Assembly (NCBI RefSeq): GCF_936927845.1
Contig: NZ_CAKZHV010000066.1
Span: 124,001 to 188,000, forward strand
Length of the DNA stretch: 64,000 nt
Direction: 5' to 3'
Source: an uncultured Sphingomonas sp.
GTDB lineage: Bacteria > Pseudomonadota > Alphaproteobacteria > Sphingomonadales > Sphingomonadaceae
The position numbers and the translations under genes were made by a program. Under the pieces are notes generated by a model that was not told where the DNA came from, made no database searches, and worked only from the letters and a program-made list of their open reading frames with translations. Below, one piece after another: positions 33,293 through 42,900 of this stretch; within the stretch, counting starts at the first letter, position 1, and the number at the start of each line of letters is the position of its first letter.

Positions 33293-33916
33293 TCACGGCT
33301 CGCGACGTGCAGTGGCGATGCGGATCGTCGGGGCGAGCATCTGACCCTTCATCACGCCTTGCCCTTCCGTCGGCGAGGTGGGTGAGGCGAGGATGCGGCG
33401 GATCACGTCCATGCCCTCGATCACGCGGCCGAACACCGCGAAGCCCGGATCATTGTCGTGCGCGTCCATTGATTTGAGGTCGCCGACGACGACGAAGAAA
33501 TCGCCCGCGGCGGTGCCGGGCTTGGCCATCGCCATCGACACCGCACCGTCGACGTGGCTGAGACCGGTCTTGCTGGTCGGCTCGAACGCGACCGGCGGCA
33601 GCGTGCGCTTGGGATCGTTGCGCGTGCCGAACTGCGCGAGACCGTAGCCGTCGCCGACCTTCACCGCGCGGTAGAAGGCGACGCCATCGAGCTTCTTGCC
33701 GTCGACGTAGCGCAGGAAATTGGCGGCGGTGAGCGGAGCGTGCTCGCGATCGACCGCGATCACGATCGGCCCGGCCGCGGTGTCGAGCCGGACGTTTACC
33801 GGCGCGAGCGCGGAGTTGGTGGCAGCGGCCGAGGTCGGCGTCGCAGCGGGTGCGGGCGTGGCAACCGGCGTGGGCGTGGTGGCCTGGGCGAGCAGCGCGA
33901 GGAACGGCAGGATCAT
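33293..33916 (-). CDS. Exported cyclophilin-type peptidyl-prolyl isomerase
   Basis: A 207-residue protein with a short hydrophobic N-terminus (ILPFLALLAQA), a Thr/Ala/Pro-rich linker to about residue 38 and a cyclophilin domain (VNVRLDTAAGPIVIAVD, APLTAANFLRYVDG, VSMAMAKPGTAAGDFFVVVGD, FAVFGRVIEGMDVI). The active-site stretch usually written FHRVI is FYRAVKVGDG here, and the glutamine-rich G-G-D motif is altered, so isomerase activity may be weak. It directly follows the secreted-protein gene with a 1-bp gap (TGA-C-ATG). Confidence 0.87.
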   Translation of the reverse strand: MILPFLALLAQATTPTPVATPAPAATPTSAAATNSALAPVNVRLDTAAGPIVIAVDREHAPLTAANFLRYVDGKKLDGVAFYRAVKVGDGYGLAQFGTRNDPKRTLPPVAFEPTSKTGLSHVDGAVSMAMAKPGTAAGDFFVVVGDLKSMDAHDNDPGFAVFGRVIEGMDVIRRILASPTSPTEGQGVMKGQMLAPTIRIATARREP

Positions 33917-33917
33917 G

Positions 33918-34466
33918 TCATTTCACCCGAACGATGGTGGCGGGAAGGGTCTGCACCGGCGCGCCGGTCAGCTGCATGACGTAGCGGCCGGGGCGGAGCG
34001 GAAAGTCGACCAGCTTGGCGACGCCGGTGCAGCGCGTCCCCATCGCGTGCGCGCTCGACGCGACACCCGCGCGGCCGCGGATCACGTCGATCCACGCCTT
34101 CTGCCCGAGCGCGACACGGTAGGTGCCGGTGCGCGGCACCTGGAACATGGCGAGTCCGGCGTAGCTGCCTGCGGGCGGCGCCTTGCCCGGTGCGATCCGC
34201 GGCTGCACCGCGTTCAATGGAGCGAGCCGCAGGTCGACGGCGCGTCCGATGCCGAGCACGGGCGCGTTGCGCGGCGCGGTGCCGGCGGTAAGCGGCGTGC
34301 GCACGCTCCAGTGTGACAGCTCGGCGGGGATCGCGACGCGGACGTTGGCGCACGAAGGATCGGTCGCCGGGTCCTGCATCGCGGCGCCGGCCGGGTGCGA
34401 GACGCCGACCGCGGCGGCGATGCCGGCGACCAAAGGTTCGAGCATCGTGGGCAGAAAACGGACCAT
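33918..34466 (-). CDS. Secreted protein, function unknown
   Basis: A 182-residue protein with a probable signal peptide ending near residue 28 (GVSHPAGAAMQ), then a beta-rich body with LSHWSVRTPLTAGTAP, GLAMFQVPRTGTYRVALGQKAWIDVIRG and a C-terminal GRYVMQLTGAPVQTLPATIVRVK. The closing part resembles homologous C-terminal domains of exported sphingomonad proteins, but I do not recognise the family. It is coupled to the cyclophilin gene and divergent from the P450 gene over 113 bp of GC-rich DNA without recognisable elements. Confidence 0.65.
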   Translation of the reverse strand: MVRFLPTMLEPLVAGIAAAVGVSHPAGAAMQDPATDPSCANVRVAIPAELSHWSVRTPLTAGTAPRNAPVLGIGRAVDLRLAPLNAVQPRIAPGKAPPAGSYAGLAMFQVPRTGTYRVALGQKAWIDVIRGRAGVASSAHAMGTRCTGVAKLVDFPLRPGRYVMQLTGAPVQTLPATIVRVK

Positions 34467-34579
34467 GCGCCCTCTCTACTGCCCGGCCGCGCGGGCCGCC
34501 AGCCTGCCGTCGCGGCAACTTGCGCGCGCGCGGGCGCTGTGTTGAGGGAGCCGCCACGCGCAACGGAGCATCTGCGATC

Positions 34580-37500
34580 ATGGCGAGCAAACCCAAGGAC
34601 ATACCCGCCGTCGCGGCCGTGCCGATGCCGGCGGCGCTGCCGGTGATCGGCCACCTGCACCAGATCGCGCGCGCCGGGTTGATTGGCCATTTGCTGCGCG
34701 TCAGCCGCGAGGTGCCGCAGGGCATCTTCAAGCTGCGTTTCGGCAGCCGGGTGTCGATCTTCGTCACCGATCCCGATCTCGTCGCCGAACTGTCGGACGA
34801 GACGCGCTTTCGCAAGATGCCGGGGCCGGCGCTGCGCGTGGTGCGCAAGTTCGCGGGCGACGGGCTGTTCACCGCGTTTAGCGAGGAGCCGAACTGGGGC
34901 AAGGCACACCGCATCCTGCTGCCCGCTTTCTCGCACCGCGCGATGCGTGGTTATTTCGACATGATCGTCGAGGTGTGCGACCAACTCGTTGCCAAGTGGA
35001 CGCGCGCGGCGGGCACCGACGTCCATGTCGCGGATGACATGACCCGCCTGACGCTCGATTCGATCGCGATCGCTGGCTTCGGTCACCGCTTCAACTCGTT
35101 CGAGCGCGACGAGCTCGACAGCTTCCTGGTCGCGCTGGGGCGCGCCTTGTCGGAGGCGCTCAACGTCATCACGCGGATGCCGATCCAGCGGCGTTTCGCG
35201 AGGCGCGCGGCGACGCAATACGAGGCCGACATCGCCGAGATGAACGCGCTGGTCGACGGGATCATCGCGGATCGCCGCGTCAATCCCAATGACGGCCGCG
35301 ATCTGCTCAACCTCATGCTGACCGCGATCGACCCGGAAACGGGCGAGGGATTGGACGACCTCAACATCCGGTATCAGGTGCTGACCTTCCTGATCGCGGG
35401 GCATGAGACGACGTCGGGAATGCTGACGTTCGCCTTCACCTACCTGCTGCGCAATCCCGCGGTGCTGGCGCAGGCCTATGCCGAGGTCGATCGTGTGCTC
35501 CCTGGCGATACGCGGCCCGACTACACGCATGTCGCGAAACTGGAGGTGATCGAGCGTATCTTGAAGGAAGCGCTGCGGCTCTGGCCGACCGCACCTGCGT
35601 TCAGTGTCGCGCCATTTGAGGATCAGGTGATCGGCGCGAAGGATGGCCAGCCGGGCTGGCGGATGCGCAAGGACCGTCCGGTCAACATCTTCACCCCCGG
35701 CCTGCACCGCGCGACGAGCGCGTGGGATGATCCGGAAGAGTTCGACATCGACCGCTGGCTGCCCGAGGCGGAAGCGGCGCGCCACCCGCACGCCTACAAG
35801 CCGTTCGGCAACGGCGAGCGCGCGTGCATCGGGCGGCAATTCGCGATGGTCGAGGCCAAGATCGCGCTCGCCATGCTGTTGCGCCGCTTCGCAATCAGCG
35901 ATCCGCACAGCTACAAGCTACGGGTCAAGGAAACGCTGTCGATCAAGCCCGACGAGTTCACCATGCGCGTGCGGCTGCGCGGGAGCCACGAGCGGTTGCA
36001 ACTTGGCGAGACCGCGGCGGCGGACACGTCGGTCGAGGTCGGCGCGGTGGCGGGGTCGGGGCAGCGCTTCGTGCTGCTCTATGGCACCTCGCTCGGCACC
36101 GCGCGCGACGTGGCGGAGGAGATCGCCGAACGCGCGCGCACCGACGGTTTCGACGTCGTCGTCCGGTCGATGGACGAGAGCTTCAACGGCGGGGCGGCGC
36201 CCGATGACAAAGTGATCGTGATCGTCACCGCGACCTACAACGGCCGCGCACCCGACAGCGCGGTCGAGGTGGAGCGCGCGCTCGATGCCGGCGCGTTTGA
36301 TGGGGCGGACTGGTCGGGTGCGCGCTACGCAGTGCTCGGGATCGGCAATAGCCAGTGGCCGAACTTCCAGGCGTTCCCCAGCCGCGTCGACGAGGCGATC
36401 GCGCGCGCAGGCGGCGAGCGGCTGGTGCCGCGCGGGCAGGCCGACGGGCAGGGTGACTTCGACGGCGCGGTCGCGGCGTTCGTGCGCGACCTGTGGCAGG
36501 CGCTCGGCGCGAGCGCGGAGCCGACCGCGAGCACCGCGACGCTGTCGCTGGTGCCGGTCGACGCCGCGGAGACGCGGGCGCGCGTCTTACCGGAACACGC
36601 GCAGCGGCTCGAGATCGTCGCCAACGACGAACTGGTGCGTCCGGCCGATGGTTTATGGGATTTCGCGCAAGAGCCGCCGCGGCCCTCGACGCGGCTGATC
36701 CGAGTGCGCCTGCCCGCGGGGCAGCATTACGCCGCGGGCGATCACGTCGCGATCTACGCGCGCAATCGGCCCGAACTCGTCGCGCGCGCGCTCGACCTGC
36801 TGGATGTGAACGGCGCAAGCCAGGTGCGCGTCGATGCGCAGGGTGGACGCTTCAAGCATCTGCCAGTCGGCGCGACGGTGACGGTGGAGCAGTTGCTGAC
36901 CGACTTCGTCGAACTATCGGAAGCGGCGTCGCGGCGGGCAATTGCCGGGCTGCGCGGGGCGACACGCTGCCCGCACACCGCCGCGGCGTTGGAGGCGATC
37001 GAGGCGGGTTACGACGCGCAGGTGGCCGACAGGCGCGTGTCGCTGCTCGATCTGATCGCGCGGCACCCGGCTGCCTCGGTGACGCTCGACCAGCTGATCG
37101 ACTGGTCGCCCGCGATCCAGCCGCGCTTCTACTCGATCGCATCATCGCCGCTCGTGTCGCCCGAGGTCGCCGACCTGATCGTCGGCACGATCGCGGCGCC
37201 GGCCTGGTCGGGGCTGGGCGAGCATCGCGGCTTCGCGTCCGATTACATGAAGGCGCTGGCGCCGGGCGAGCACGTCTTCGGTTACGTGCGGCGGCCCAAT
37301 CCGCCGTTCGCCCCGCCCGCCAACTCTGCGCAGTCCATGATCCTGATAGGGCCGGGCACCGGTTTCGCGCCGTTGCGCGGGTTTCTGCAGGAACGCGCTA
37401 CGCAGGCCGAGAAGGGGGCGGAGGTCGCGACCAATCTGCTGTTTTTCGGTTGCCGCCACCCCGATCACGATTGGTTCTGCCGCGAGGAGATGCAGCGCTG

Positions 37501-37798
37501 GCAGGCCGAGGGGCTAGTCGAGCTGCACCTGGCCTTCTCCGCCACACCGTCACACCCGTGGCGGTTCGTGCAGGACGCGCTGTGGGCCGAGCAGGAGCGG
37601 GTGTGGCGTGCGCTGGAGGCGGGAGCGAGCGTGTTCCTGTGCGGCGACGGGCGCTACATGGCACCCGCGGTGCGCGACACGCTCGTGCGCATCTGGATGC
37701 AACAGGTCGGTGGCGAGCACGCGCACGGCTCGGCCTGGCTTGAGCAGATGATTGCCGATGGGCGTTTCCACCAGGACGTGTTCGGCTTCGGCAAATAG
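34580..37798 (+). CDS. Self-sufficient cytochrome P450/NADPH reductase (CYP102 type)
   Basis: A 1072-residue fusion like P450 BM3, hydroxylating fatty acids or similar long-chain substrates with NADPH and O2 in one chain. Haem domain: FAGDGLFTAF at 91-100, I-helix AGHETTS at 273-279, ExxR E330-R333, and haem ligand Cys416 in FGNGERACIG. Reductase: FMN-binding LLYGTSLGTARD near 500, FAD-binding RFYSIASSP and NADPH-binding IGPGTGFAPLRGF. Order P450-FMN-FAD/NADPH is complete with no truncation. ATG at 34580 follows CGGAG; an upstream open frame in the same phase is shadow. Substrate range is not predictable from these motifs alone. Confidence 0.93.
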   Translation: MASKPKDIPAVAAVPMPAALPVIGHLHQIARAGLIGHLLRVSREVPQGIFKLRFGSRVSIFVTDPDLVAELSDETRFRKMPGPALRVVRKFAGDGLFTAFSEEPNWGKAHRILLPAFSHRAMRGYFDMIVEVCDQLVAKWTRAAGTDVHVADDMTRLTLDSIAIAGFGHRFNSFERDELDSFLVALGRALSEALNVITRMPIQRRFARRAATQYEADIAEMNALVDGIIADRRVNPNDGRDLLNLMLTAIDPETGEGLDDLNIRYQVLTFLIAGHETTSGMLTFAFTYLLRNPAVLAQAYAEVDRVLPGDTRPDYTHVAKLEVIERILKEALRLWPTAPAFSVAPFEDQVIGAKDGQPGWRMRKDRPVNIFTPGLHRATSAWDDPEEFDIDRWLPEAEAARHPHAYKPFGNGERACIGRQFAMVEAKIALAMLLRRFAISDPHSYKLRVKETLSIKPDEFTMRVRLRGSHERLQLGETAAADTSVEVGAVAGSGQRFVLLYGTSLGTARDVAEEIAERARTDGFDVVVRSMDESFNGGAAPDDKVIVIVTATYNGRAPDSAVEVERALDAGAFDGADWSGARYAVLGIGNSQWPNFQAFPSRVDEAIARAGGERLVPRGQADGQGDFDGAVAAFVRDLWQALGASAEPTASTATLSLVPVDAAETRARVLPEHAQRLEIVANDELVRPADGLWDFAQEPPRPSTRLIRVRLPAGQHYAAGDHVAIYARNRPELVARALDLLDVNGASQVRVDAQGGRFKHLPVGATVTVEQLLTDFVELSEAASRRAIAGLRGATRCPHTAAALEAIEAGYDAQVADRRVSLLDLIARHPAASVTLDQLIDWSPAIQPRFYSIASSPLVSPEVADLIVGTIAAPAWSGLGEHRGFASDYMKALAPGEHVFGYVRRPNPPFAPPANSAQSMILIGPGTGFAPLRGFLQERATQAEKGAEVATNLLFFGCRHPDHDWFCREEMQRWQAEGLVELHLAFSATPSHPWRFVQDALWAEQERVWRALEAGASVFLCGDGRYMAPAVRDTLVRIWMQQVGGEHAHGSAWLEQMIADGRFHQDVFGFGK

Positions 37799-37876
37799 CG
37801 CGTGCAACCGCTTCGTGCGGGCGTGGTTCTGGCCTGAAGCGCGGCGCATCGTGCGTCCGCGGAGAGGAGCGTGATC

Positions 37877-38227
37877 ATGGCGGACGAGAACACGGGCGCA
37901 GCGAACAGCGGCGCGGGTGCAGCATTCGAAGGCGCGCAGCGCGCCGGAGAGGCGATGCGCGCGCAAGGGCAGCGGATGGCCGACCATTCGTCGAGCCTGG
38001 GTGTGGCGATGATCGACCAGGCGCAGGAGAATGCGCAGCAGGCGTTCGCGGCCATGCGCGCGGCGGCACAGGCCAAGGACTTGAGCGACGTGATGCGGAT
38101 TCAGGGCGACTATCTGCGCGAGCAGAGCCAGCGCTCGATGAACCAGGCGCGCGAGATCGGCGAGCTGATCATGAAGTTCGGCCGCGACGCGGTGGCGCCG
38201 ATGCAAGGTGGGGGCAAGAGCGGCTGA
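37877..38227 (+). CDS. Phasin family protein
   Basis: A 116-residue helical protein with the phasin-like C-terminal part MRIQGDYLREQSQRSMNQAR followed by EIGELIMKFGRDAV, and an Ala/Gln-rich N-terminal half. Phasins coat polyhydroxyalkanoate granules; small proteins of this kind also occur in organisms without PHA. ATG at 37877 follows AGGAG; a GTG at 37871 is in frame. It lies 78 bp after the P450 gene and is closed by a clear terminator. Confidence 0.82.
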   Translation: MADENTGAANSGAGAAFEGAQRAGEAMRAQGQRMADHSSSLGVAMIDQAQENAQQAFAAMRAAAQAKDLSDVMRIQGDYLREQSQRSMNQAREIGELIMKFGRDAVAPMQGGGKSG

Positions 38228-38293
38228 GTAGCTCCGCCCCGTTGAGGGGTGACGTGCCGCGTCGACCTACAGTCCCGCGCCTCGCCAATTGGC

Positions 38294-38314
38294 AAGACGG
38301 ATTAGCGTCTTTTT
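38294..38314 (+). terminator. Intrinsic terminator after the phasin gene
   Basis: The stem AAGACG (38294-38299) pairs with CGTCTT (38306-38311) around GATTAG, running into five T's (38310-38314). A palindrome GCCAATTGGC lies immediately before it. It is 67 bp beyond the phasin stop and 8 bp from the convergent pump gene stop. Confidence 0.8.
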
Positions 38315-38321
38315 GGGGTGA

Positions 38322-39923
38322 TCAGCGCTCCGACCGGGCGGACGAAGTGGCCGCGCTCGTCGTCGGCGGTACCGGCCCCTGCGCCGTCGCCTCCAGCTGC
38401 GAGTCGCCGCCCAGTGTCTGGTACAGCGTGACCAGGTTCGACGCGCGCGTGAGTTGCGTCTGCACCACCGTGCGCTGCGCAGTGTAGAGCGAGCGTTGCG
38501 CGTCGAGACTGGTCAGATAGGTATCGATCCCGCCCTGGTAGCGCGCGTTGGCGAGTTGCAGCGTATCGGCGGCGGCGTTCAGGAAGCGCTGGTTGGCGGC
38601 GAGCTGGTCGGTGATCGTGCCGCGCCGCGCGAGTGCGTCGGACACCTCGCGGAACGCGGTTTGGATCGTTCCCTCGTAGGTGGCGAGCGCGGCGTCGCGC
38701 TGCGCTTGCGAATATTCGACACCCGCGCGGCCGGCACCGGCGCGGAAGATCGGATAGCTGACGTTGGGCGCGACCGAATAGTTGAATGCGCCACCGGTGA
38801 AGAGCGTGCGAAGCGCCGTACTGGCGAACCCGACCACGGCGGTCAGCGCGACGCGCGGGAACAGTTCGGCTCGCGCTGCGCCGATTTCTGCATTGGCAGC
38901 GCGTAGCGAATATTCGGCTTGGACGACATCGGGCCGGCGCAGCAGGATGCCCGAATCCAGCCCCGCGGGCAGTTCGGCCAGGTTGCGCGCGGCGTCTTCG
39001 ATCGAGGACGGAAGCAGCGTCGCGTCGACCGGCGCGCCGACCAAGAGTTGCAACGCGTTGACGTCCTGCGCCAGCAGGGTCCGTTGTTGCGCCAAGTCAG
39101 CGAGCGCGGTTTCCAACACCTGCTCCGCCTGACGCACGTCGGTGCGCGGCGATACGCCGCCTGCCAGGCGTGCGCGGGTCAACTGCACACTGCGCCGCGC
39201 GCTGGCGGCCGTGTCTTCGGCGATCTTCAGCAGGCTGGCATCCGAGCCGTAGGTGACCCACGCATTGGCGATGTCGGCCACCAGCGTCAGCCGCGTCGCG
39301 CGTGCCGTCGCTTCCTGCGCGAAATACCGGTTGAGCGCGGCGTCTGTCAGCGAGCGCACGCGGCCGAACAGGTCGATCTCAAACGAGGTGGCGCCGAGCT
39401 GTGTGGTGAAGCTGGTCGAGGAGGATGAGGTGGTGGTCGTCGTGCCGCCCGTAGCCGTACCGCCCGTTCCGGTGCCACCCGTGCCCGTTCCCCCGGTACC
39501 TGTGCCTGTGCCCGCTCCCGTCCCCGCGCCGCCGCTTCCGGTACCGGTCGTCGTGCCGGTCGTAACGCCGGTCCGCGAGTTGCGGCGGTAGCTGAACGTG
39601 CCGCTCGCATCGATCTGCGGCAGCAGGTCGGCGCGCTGGATGCGATATTGCGCGCGGGTCGCCTCGATATTGGCGACCGCGACCCGCAGGTCGCGGTTGT
39701 TCACCAGCGCTTGGTCGATAATCCGCTGCAAACGCTGATCGCGGAAGATGTCGCGGTAAGTGACGCTGGGCAGCGGCGCCTCGGTCTGGCGCAGGTATGC
39801 GTCGCCGACCGGCCACGACGGCGGCACCGGCAGCTCGGGGCGAACGTATTTCGGCGCGAGCGAACACGCGGTGAGGGCGCTCGCGGTCAACAGGGTGGCG
39901 AGCAGGCGGAAGGGCGGGCGCAT
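38322..39923 (-). CDS. RND efflux outer-membrane channel lipoprotein (OprM/NodT type)
   Basis: A 533-residue TolC-like factor that forms the outer-membrane duct of the pump. Signal peptide and lipobox LTAC with Cys20. Duplicated helical domains are visible (TYRDIFRDQRLQRIIDQAL, VAVANIEATRAQYRIQRADL; LRAANAEIGAARAELFPRVAL). Between the first strand and FEIDLFGRVRS there is an unusual Gly/Thr/Ser-rich insertion at residues 118-173. The first base of this gene's ATG is the last base of the upstream permease stop (TGATG). It is the last gene of adaptor-permease-channel. Confidence 0.92.
   Translation of the reverse strand: MRPPFRLLATLLTASALTACSLAPKYVRPELPVPPSWPVGDAYLRQTEAPLPSVTYRDIFRDQRLQRIIDQALVNNRDLRVAVANIEATRAQYRIQRADLLPQIDASGTFSYRRNSRTGVTTGTTTGTGSGGAGTGAGTGTGTGGTGTGGTGTGGTATGGTTTTTSSSSTSFTTQLGATSFEIDLFGRVRSLTDAALNRYFAQEATARATRLTLVADIANAWVTYGSDASLLKIAEDTAASARRSVQLTRARLAGGVSPRTDVRQAEQVLETALADLAQQRTLLAQDVNALQLLVGAPVDATLLPSSIEDAARNLAELPAGLDSGILLRRPDVVQAEYSLRAANAEIGAARAELFPRVALTAVVGFASTALRTLFTGGAFNYSVAPNVSYPIFRAGAGRAGVEYSQAQRDAALATYEGTIQTAFREVSDALARRGTITDQLAANQRFLNAAADTLQLANARYQGGIDTYLTSLDAQRSLYTAQRTVVQTQLTRASNLVTLYQTLGGDSQLEATAQGPVPPTTSAATSSARSER
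39405..39572 (-). repeat. Low-complexity Gly/Thr/Ser-coding tract in the pump channel gene
   Basis: Codons 118-173 of the outer-membrane channel gene encode runs such as TGTGGTGTGG and TATGGTTTTTSSSS. The DNA repeats GGT/ACC/GGC units imperfectly, so the tract may change length by slippage. It lies in a surface or periplasmic loop position of the TolC fold before FEIDLFG. Frame is kept. Confidence 0.75.
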
Positions 39924-42900
39924 CAGGCGTGGTCCGGCGCGGGCAGGGCGGGGTGATCCGCCGGGGCGGGTAGCTGCGGCGTCGGCGGCTGATCCTTGGG
40001 ACCATCACCCTTGTTGTCGTCACCAGCCTCGGGATCGCTCGGGTCGGCACCGCGGCGCAGCCCCTTGATCCCGTCGCGCGTACCGCGGCGGACGAGCACG
40101 AAGAATAGCGGAATGTAGAAGATCGCCAACACCGTCGCCGTGATCATGCCGCCGATCACCGCCGTGCCGATCGCGATACGGCTGTTGGCGCCGGCACCGG
40201 TCGAGATCGCCAGCGGCAGCACGCCGAAGATGAAGGCGAGGCTGGTCATCAGGATCGGACGCAGACGCAGCCGCGCCGATTCCAGTGCCGCATCGATGAT
40301 CCGCGCACCCTTCTTCTCGGCCTGTTCGGCGAACTCGATCATCAGGATCGCGTTCTTGGCCGCCAGTCCCATCGTCGTCAGCAGCCCGATCTGCAGATAC
40401 ACGTCGTTGGTCAGCCCGCGCAGCGTCACGAGCGCGACCGCGCCGATCAGCCCGAGCGGGATGACGAGCAGCACCGCGATCGGGATCGTCCAGCTTTCAT
40501 ATAGGGCCGCGAGACAGAGGAACACGACGACCAGCGAAAGGCCGTAGAGCAGCGGCGCCTGACCCGAGGACAGTCGTTCCTGATATGACAGACCCGCCCA
40601 GGCGATGCTGGTGCCGGGTATCTCTCCCGCCAGTTGCGCGATCCGCTCCATCGCCTCGCCCGAGCTGACCCCCGGGGTTCCCTGACCCTGGAATTCGTAG
40701 GAGGATATCCCATTGAACCGCGACAGGGTCGTCGGTGCCTGCGACCAGCCGAGGCTGGCGAACGAGCTGAACGGCACCATCGTGCCCGCGCTGTTGCGCA
40801 CGAACCACTGGTACAAATCCTCAGGCTCGGCGCGATAGGGCGCATCGCCCTGTACGTAGACGCGCTTTACACGGCCGCGGTCGATGAAATCGTTGACGTA
40901 GCGGCCGCCCCACGCGGTCGACAGCGTCGTGTTGACGTCGCCCTGTGACAGGCCGAGCGCGGCCAGCTTCTGCGGGTCGGCATTGACCTGGAGCGTGCCG
41001 ATGTCGGGCAATTCGGTCAGGCGTACGCCGGCGAGCTTGGGGTCAGCATTGGCCTTTTCCAGCAAGGCGTCGCGCGCCTCGTTGAACTTTTCCTGGCTCA
41101 TCCCGCTCGCGTTCTGGAGCTCCATGGTGAAGCCTTCCGACTGGCCGAGGCCGCGGATCGCGGGCGGCACTAGCGCGAACACCTGCGCGTCGCGCAAGCC
41201 GCGGAACGCCGCGGACGCGCGCGAAACGATCGCATCGGCGCTGTCGGTCTTGTCGGTGCGGTTCGCCCAGTCAACGAAGGAGATGAACGCCTGGCCGGTG
41301 TTCTGGCCGCTGGTGCCCCCGCCACCGCCGCCCGCGACGCTGAACAGCGTGCGAATGTTGTGGCCCTCGTTCTTGGCGAAATACCGCTCGACCTGGCGCT
41401 GCACCTCTTCGGTGCGCCCCCGCGTCGCGCCGGCCGGCAGGCGGAACTGGACAATGGCGCCGCCCTGATCCTCGGTCGGTAGAAAGCCGGTCGGCAAGCG
41501 CAGGAACAGGAATGCTAGCAATGCGAGGATGCCGCAGTAGATCAACACAAAGATCCAGCGGTGATCAATCACGCGCTCAACCGCGTTGGTGTAACGCTTC
41601 ACCATGCGATCGAAGCTGTCATTGAACCAGTTCTTCGCCGCTTCCAGTTTGTCGGCGACCCAGGGTGCCTTGCGACCCAGCCAGGTTTCGTGAAGATCGC
41701 CGTTCTCGTCGTGCTTGGCCTTCAGCAGGTGCGAGGTGAGCGCGGGGCTGAGGATCAGCGCGACCAGCACCGACAGGATCATCGCCGAAATGATCGTCAG
41801 CGAGAACTGGCGGTAGATGACTCCGGTCGAGCCGCCGAAGAACGCCATTGGCAGGAACACCGCGGACAGCACCAGCGCGATCGCGACCAGCGCGACGGTG
41901 ATCTCGTTCATCGACTCGATCGTCGCGTCGCGCGGGCTCATGCCCGGGTTTTCTTCCATCAACCGTTCGACGTTCTCGACCACGACGATCGCGTCGTCGA
42001 CGAGCAGGCCGATCGCGAGCACGAGTCCGAACAGCGTCAGCGTGTTGATCGAGAAGCCGGCGAGATAGAAGACCGCGAACGTGCCGAGCAGCACGACCGG
42101 CACCGCGATCGTCGGCACCAACGTGGCGCGCCAGCTTTGCAGGAACACGAACATGACGATGACGACGAGGATGATCGCCTCGACCAGCGTCTTGATCACT
42201 TCCTCGATCGACAGCTTGATGAAGTCGGTAGTGTCGTTGGCGTAGGCGATGCGCAGATTGGGCGGAAACGTCTTGGCGACACGCGCGATCTCGGCCTTTA
42301 CCAGTTCGGCGGTTTCCAGTGCGTCGGCGCCGGGGGCGAGCAGCACGGCGATGCCGGCACCCGGGTGCTGGTTCACCCGGCTGAACGCGGCGTAGCTCTC
42401 GCCGCCAAGTTCGATCCGTCCGACATCGGCCAGCCGCACGGTTGCGCCGCTGGTCGTGGTCTTCAGAATGATGTTGCGGAACTGCTCGGGCGTCTGCAGG
42501 CGCGACTGCGCGGTGACGGTGGCGTTCAGCATCTGCGTCGACGGCATCGGCTGTCCGCCGATCTCACCCGCCGCGACTTCGGTGTTCTGGTTGGTGATCG
42601 CGGTGACGACGTCGCCCGGCATCAACTGGTAACTCGCCAGCCGCGCCGGATCGAGCCAGATGCGCATGGCATATTGCGCGCCGAACACGTTGGTGTCGCC
42701 CACACCCTGAACGCGGCCTAGCGGGTCCTGCAGGTTCGACACCAGGTAATCGGACACGTCCTGGTTCGTCATCTTGTCGCTGATGTCGTAGACACCCGCG
42801 ATCAGCAGATTGTCCGGGTTCGACTTGCGGACAACGAGTCCCTGCTGCTGCACCTGTTGCGGCAGGCGCGACACTGCCTGCTGGACCTGATTCTGCACCT

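Noticed and set aside
34214..35908. 564-codon minus-strand frame
   Set aside because: Antisense to the P450 domain and extends into a real small gene only by frame coincidence.
39405..39600. Repetitive DNA considered as CRISPR or VNTR array
   Set aside because: The repeats are short codon-level Gly/Thr repeats within a coding frame, without spacers of equal length or cas genes.
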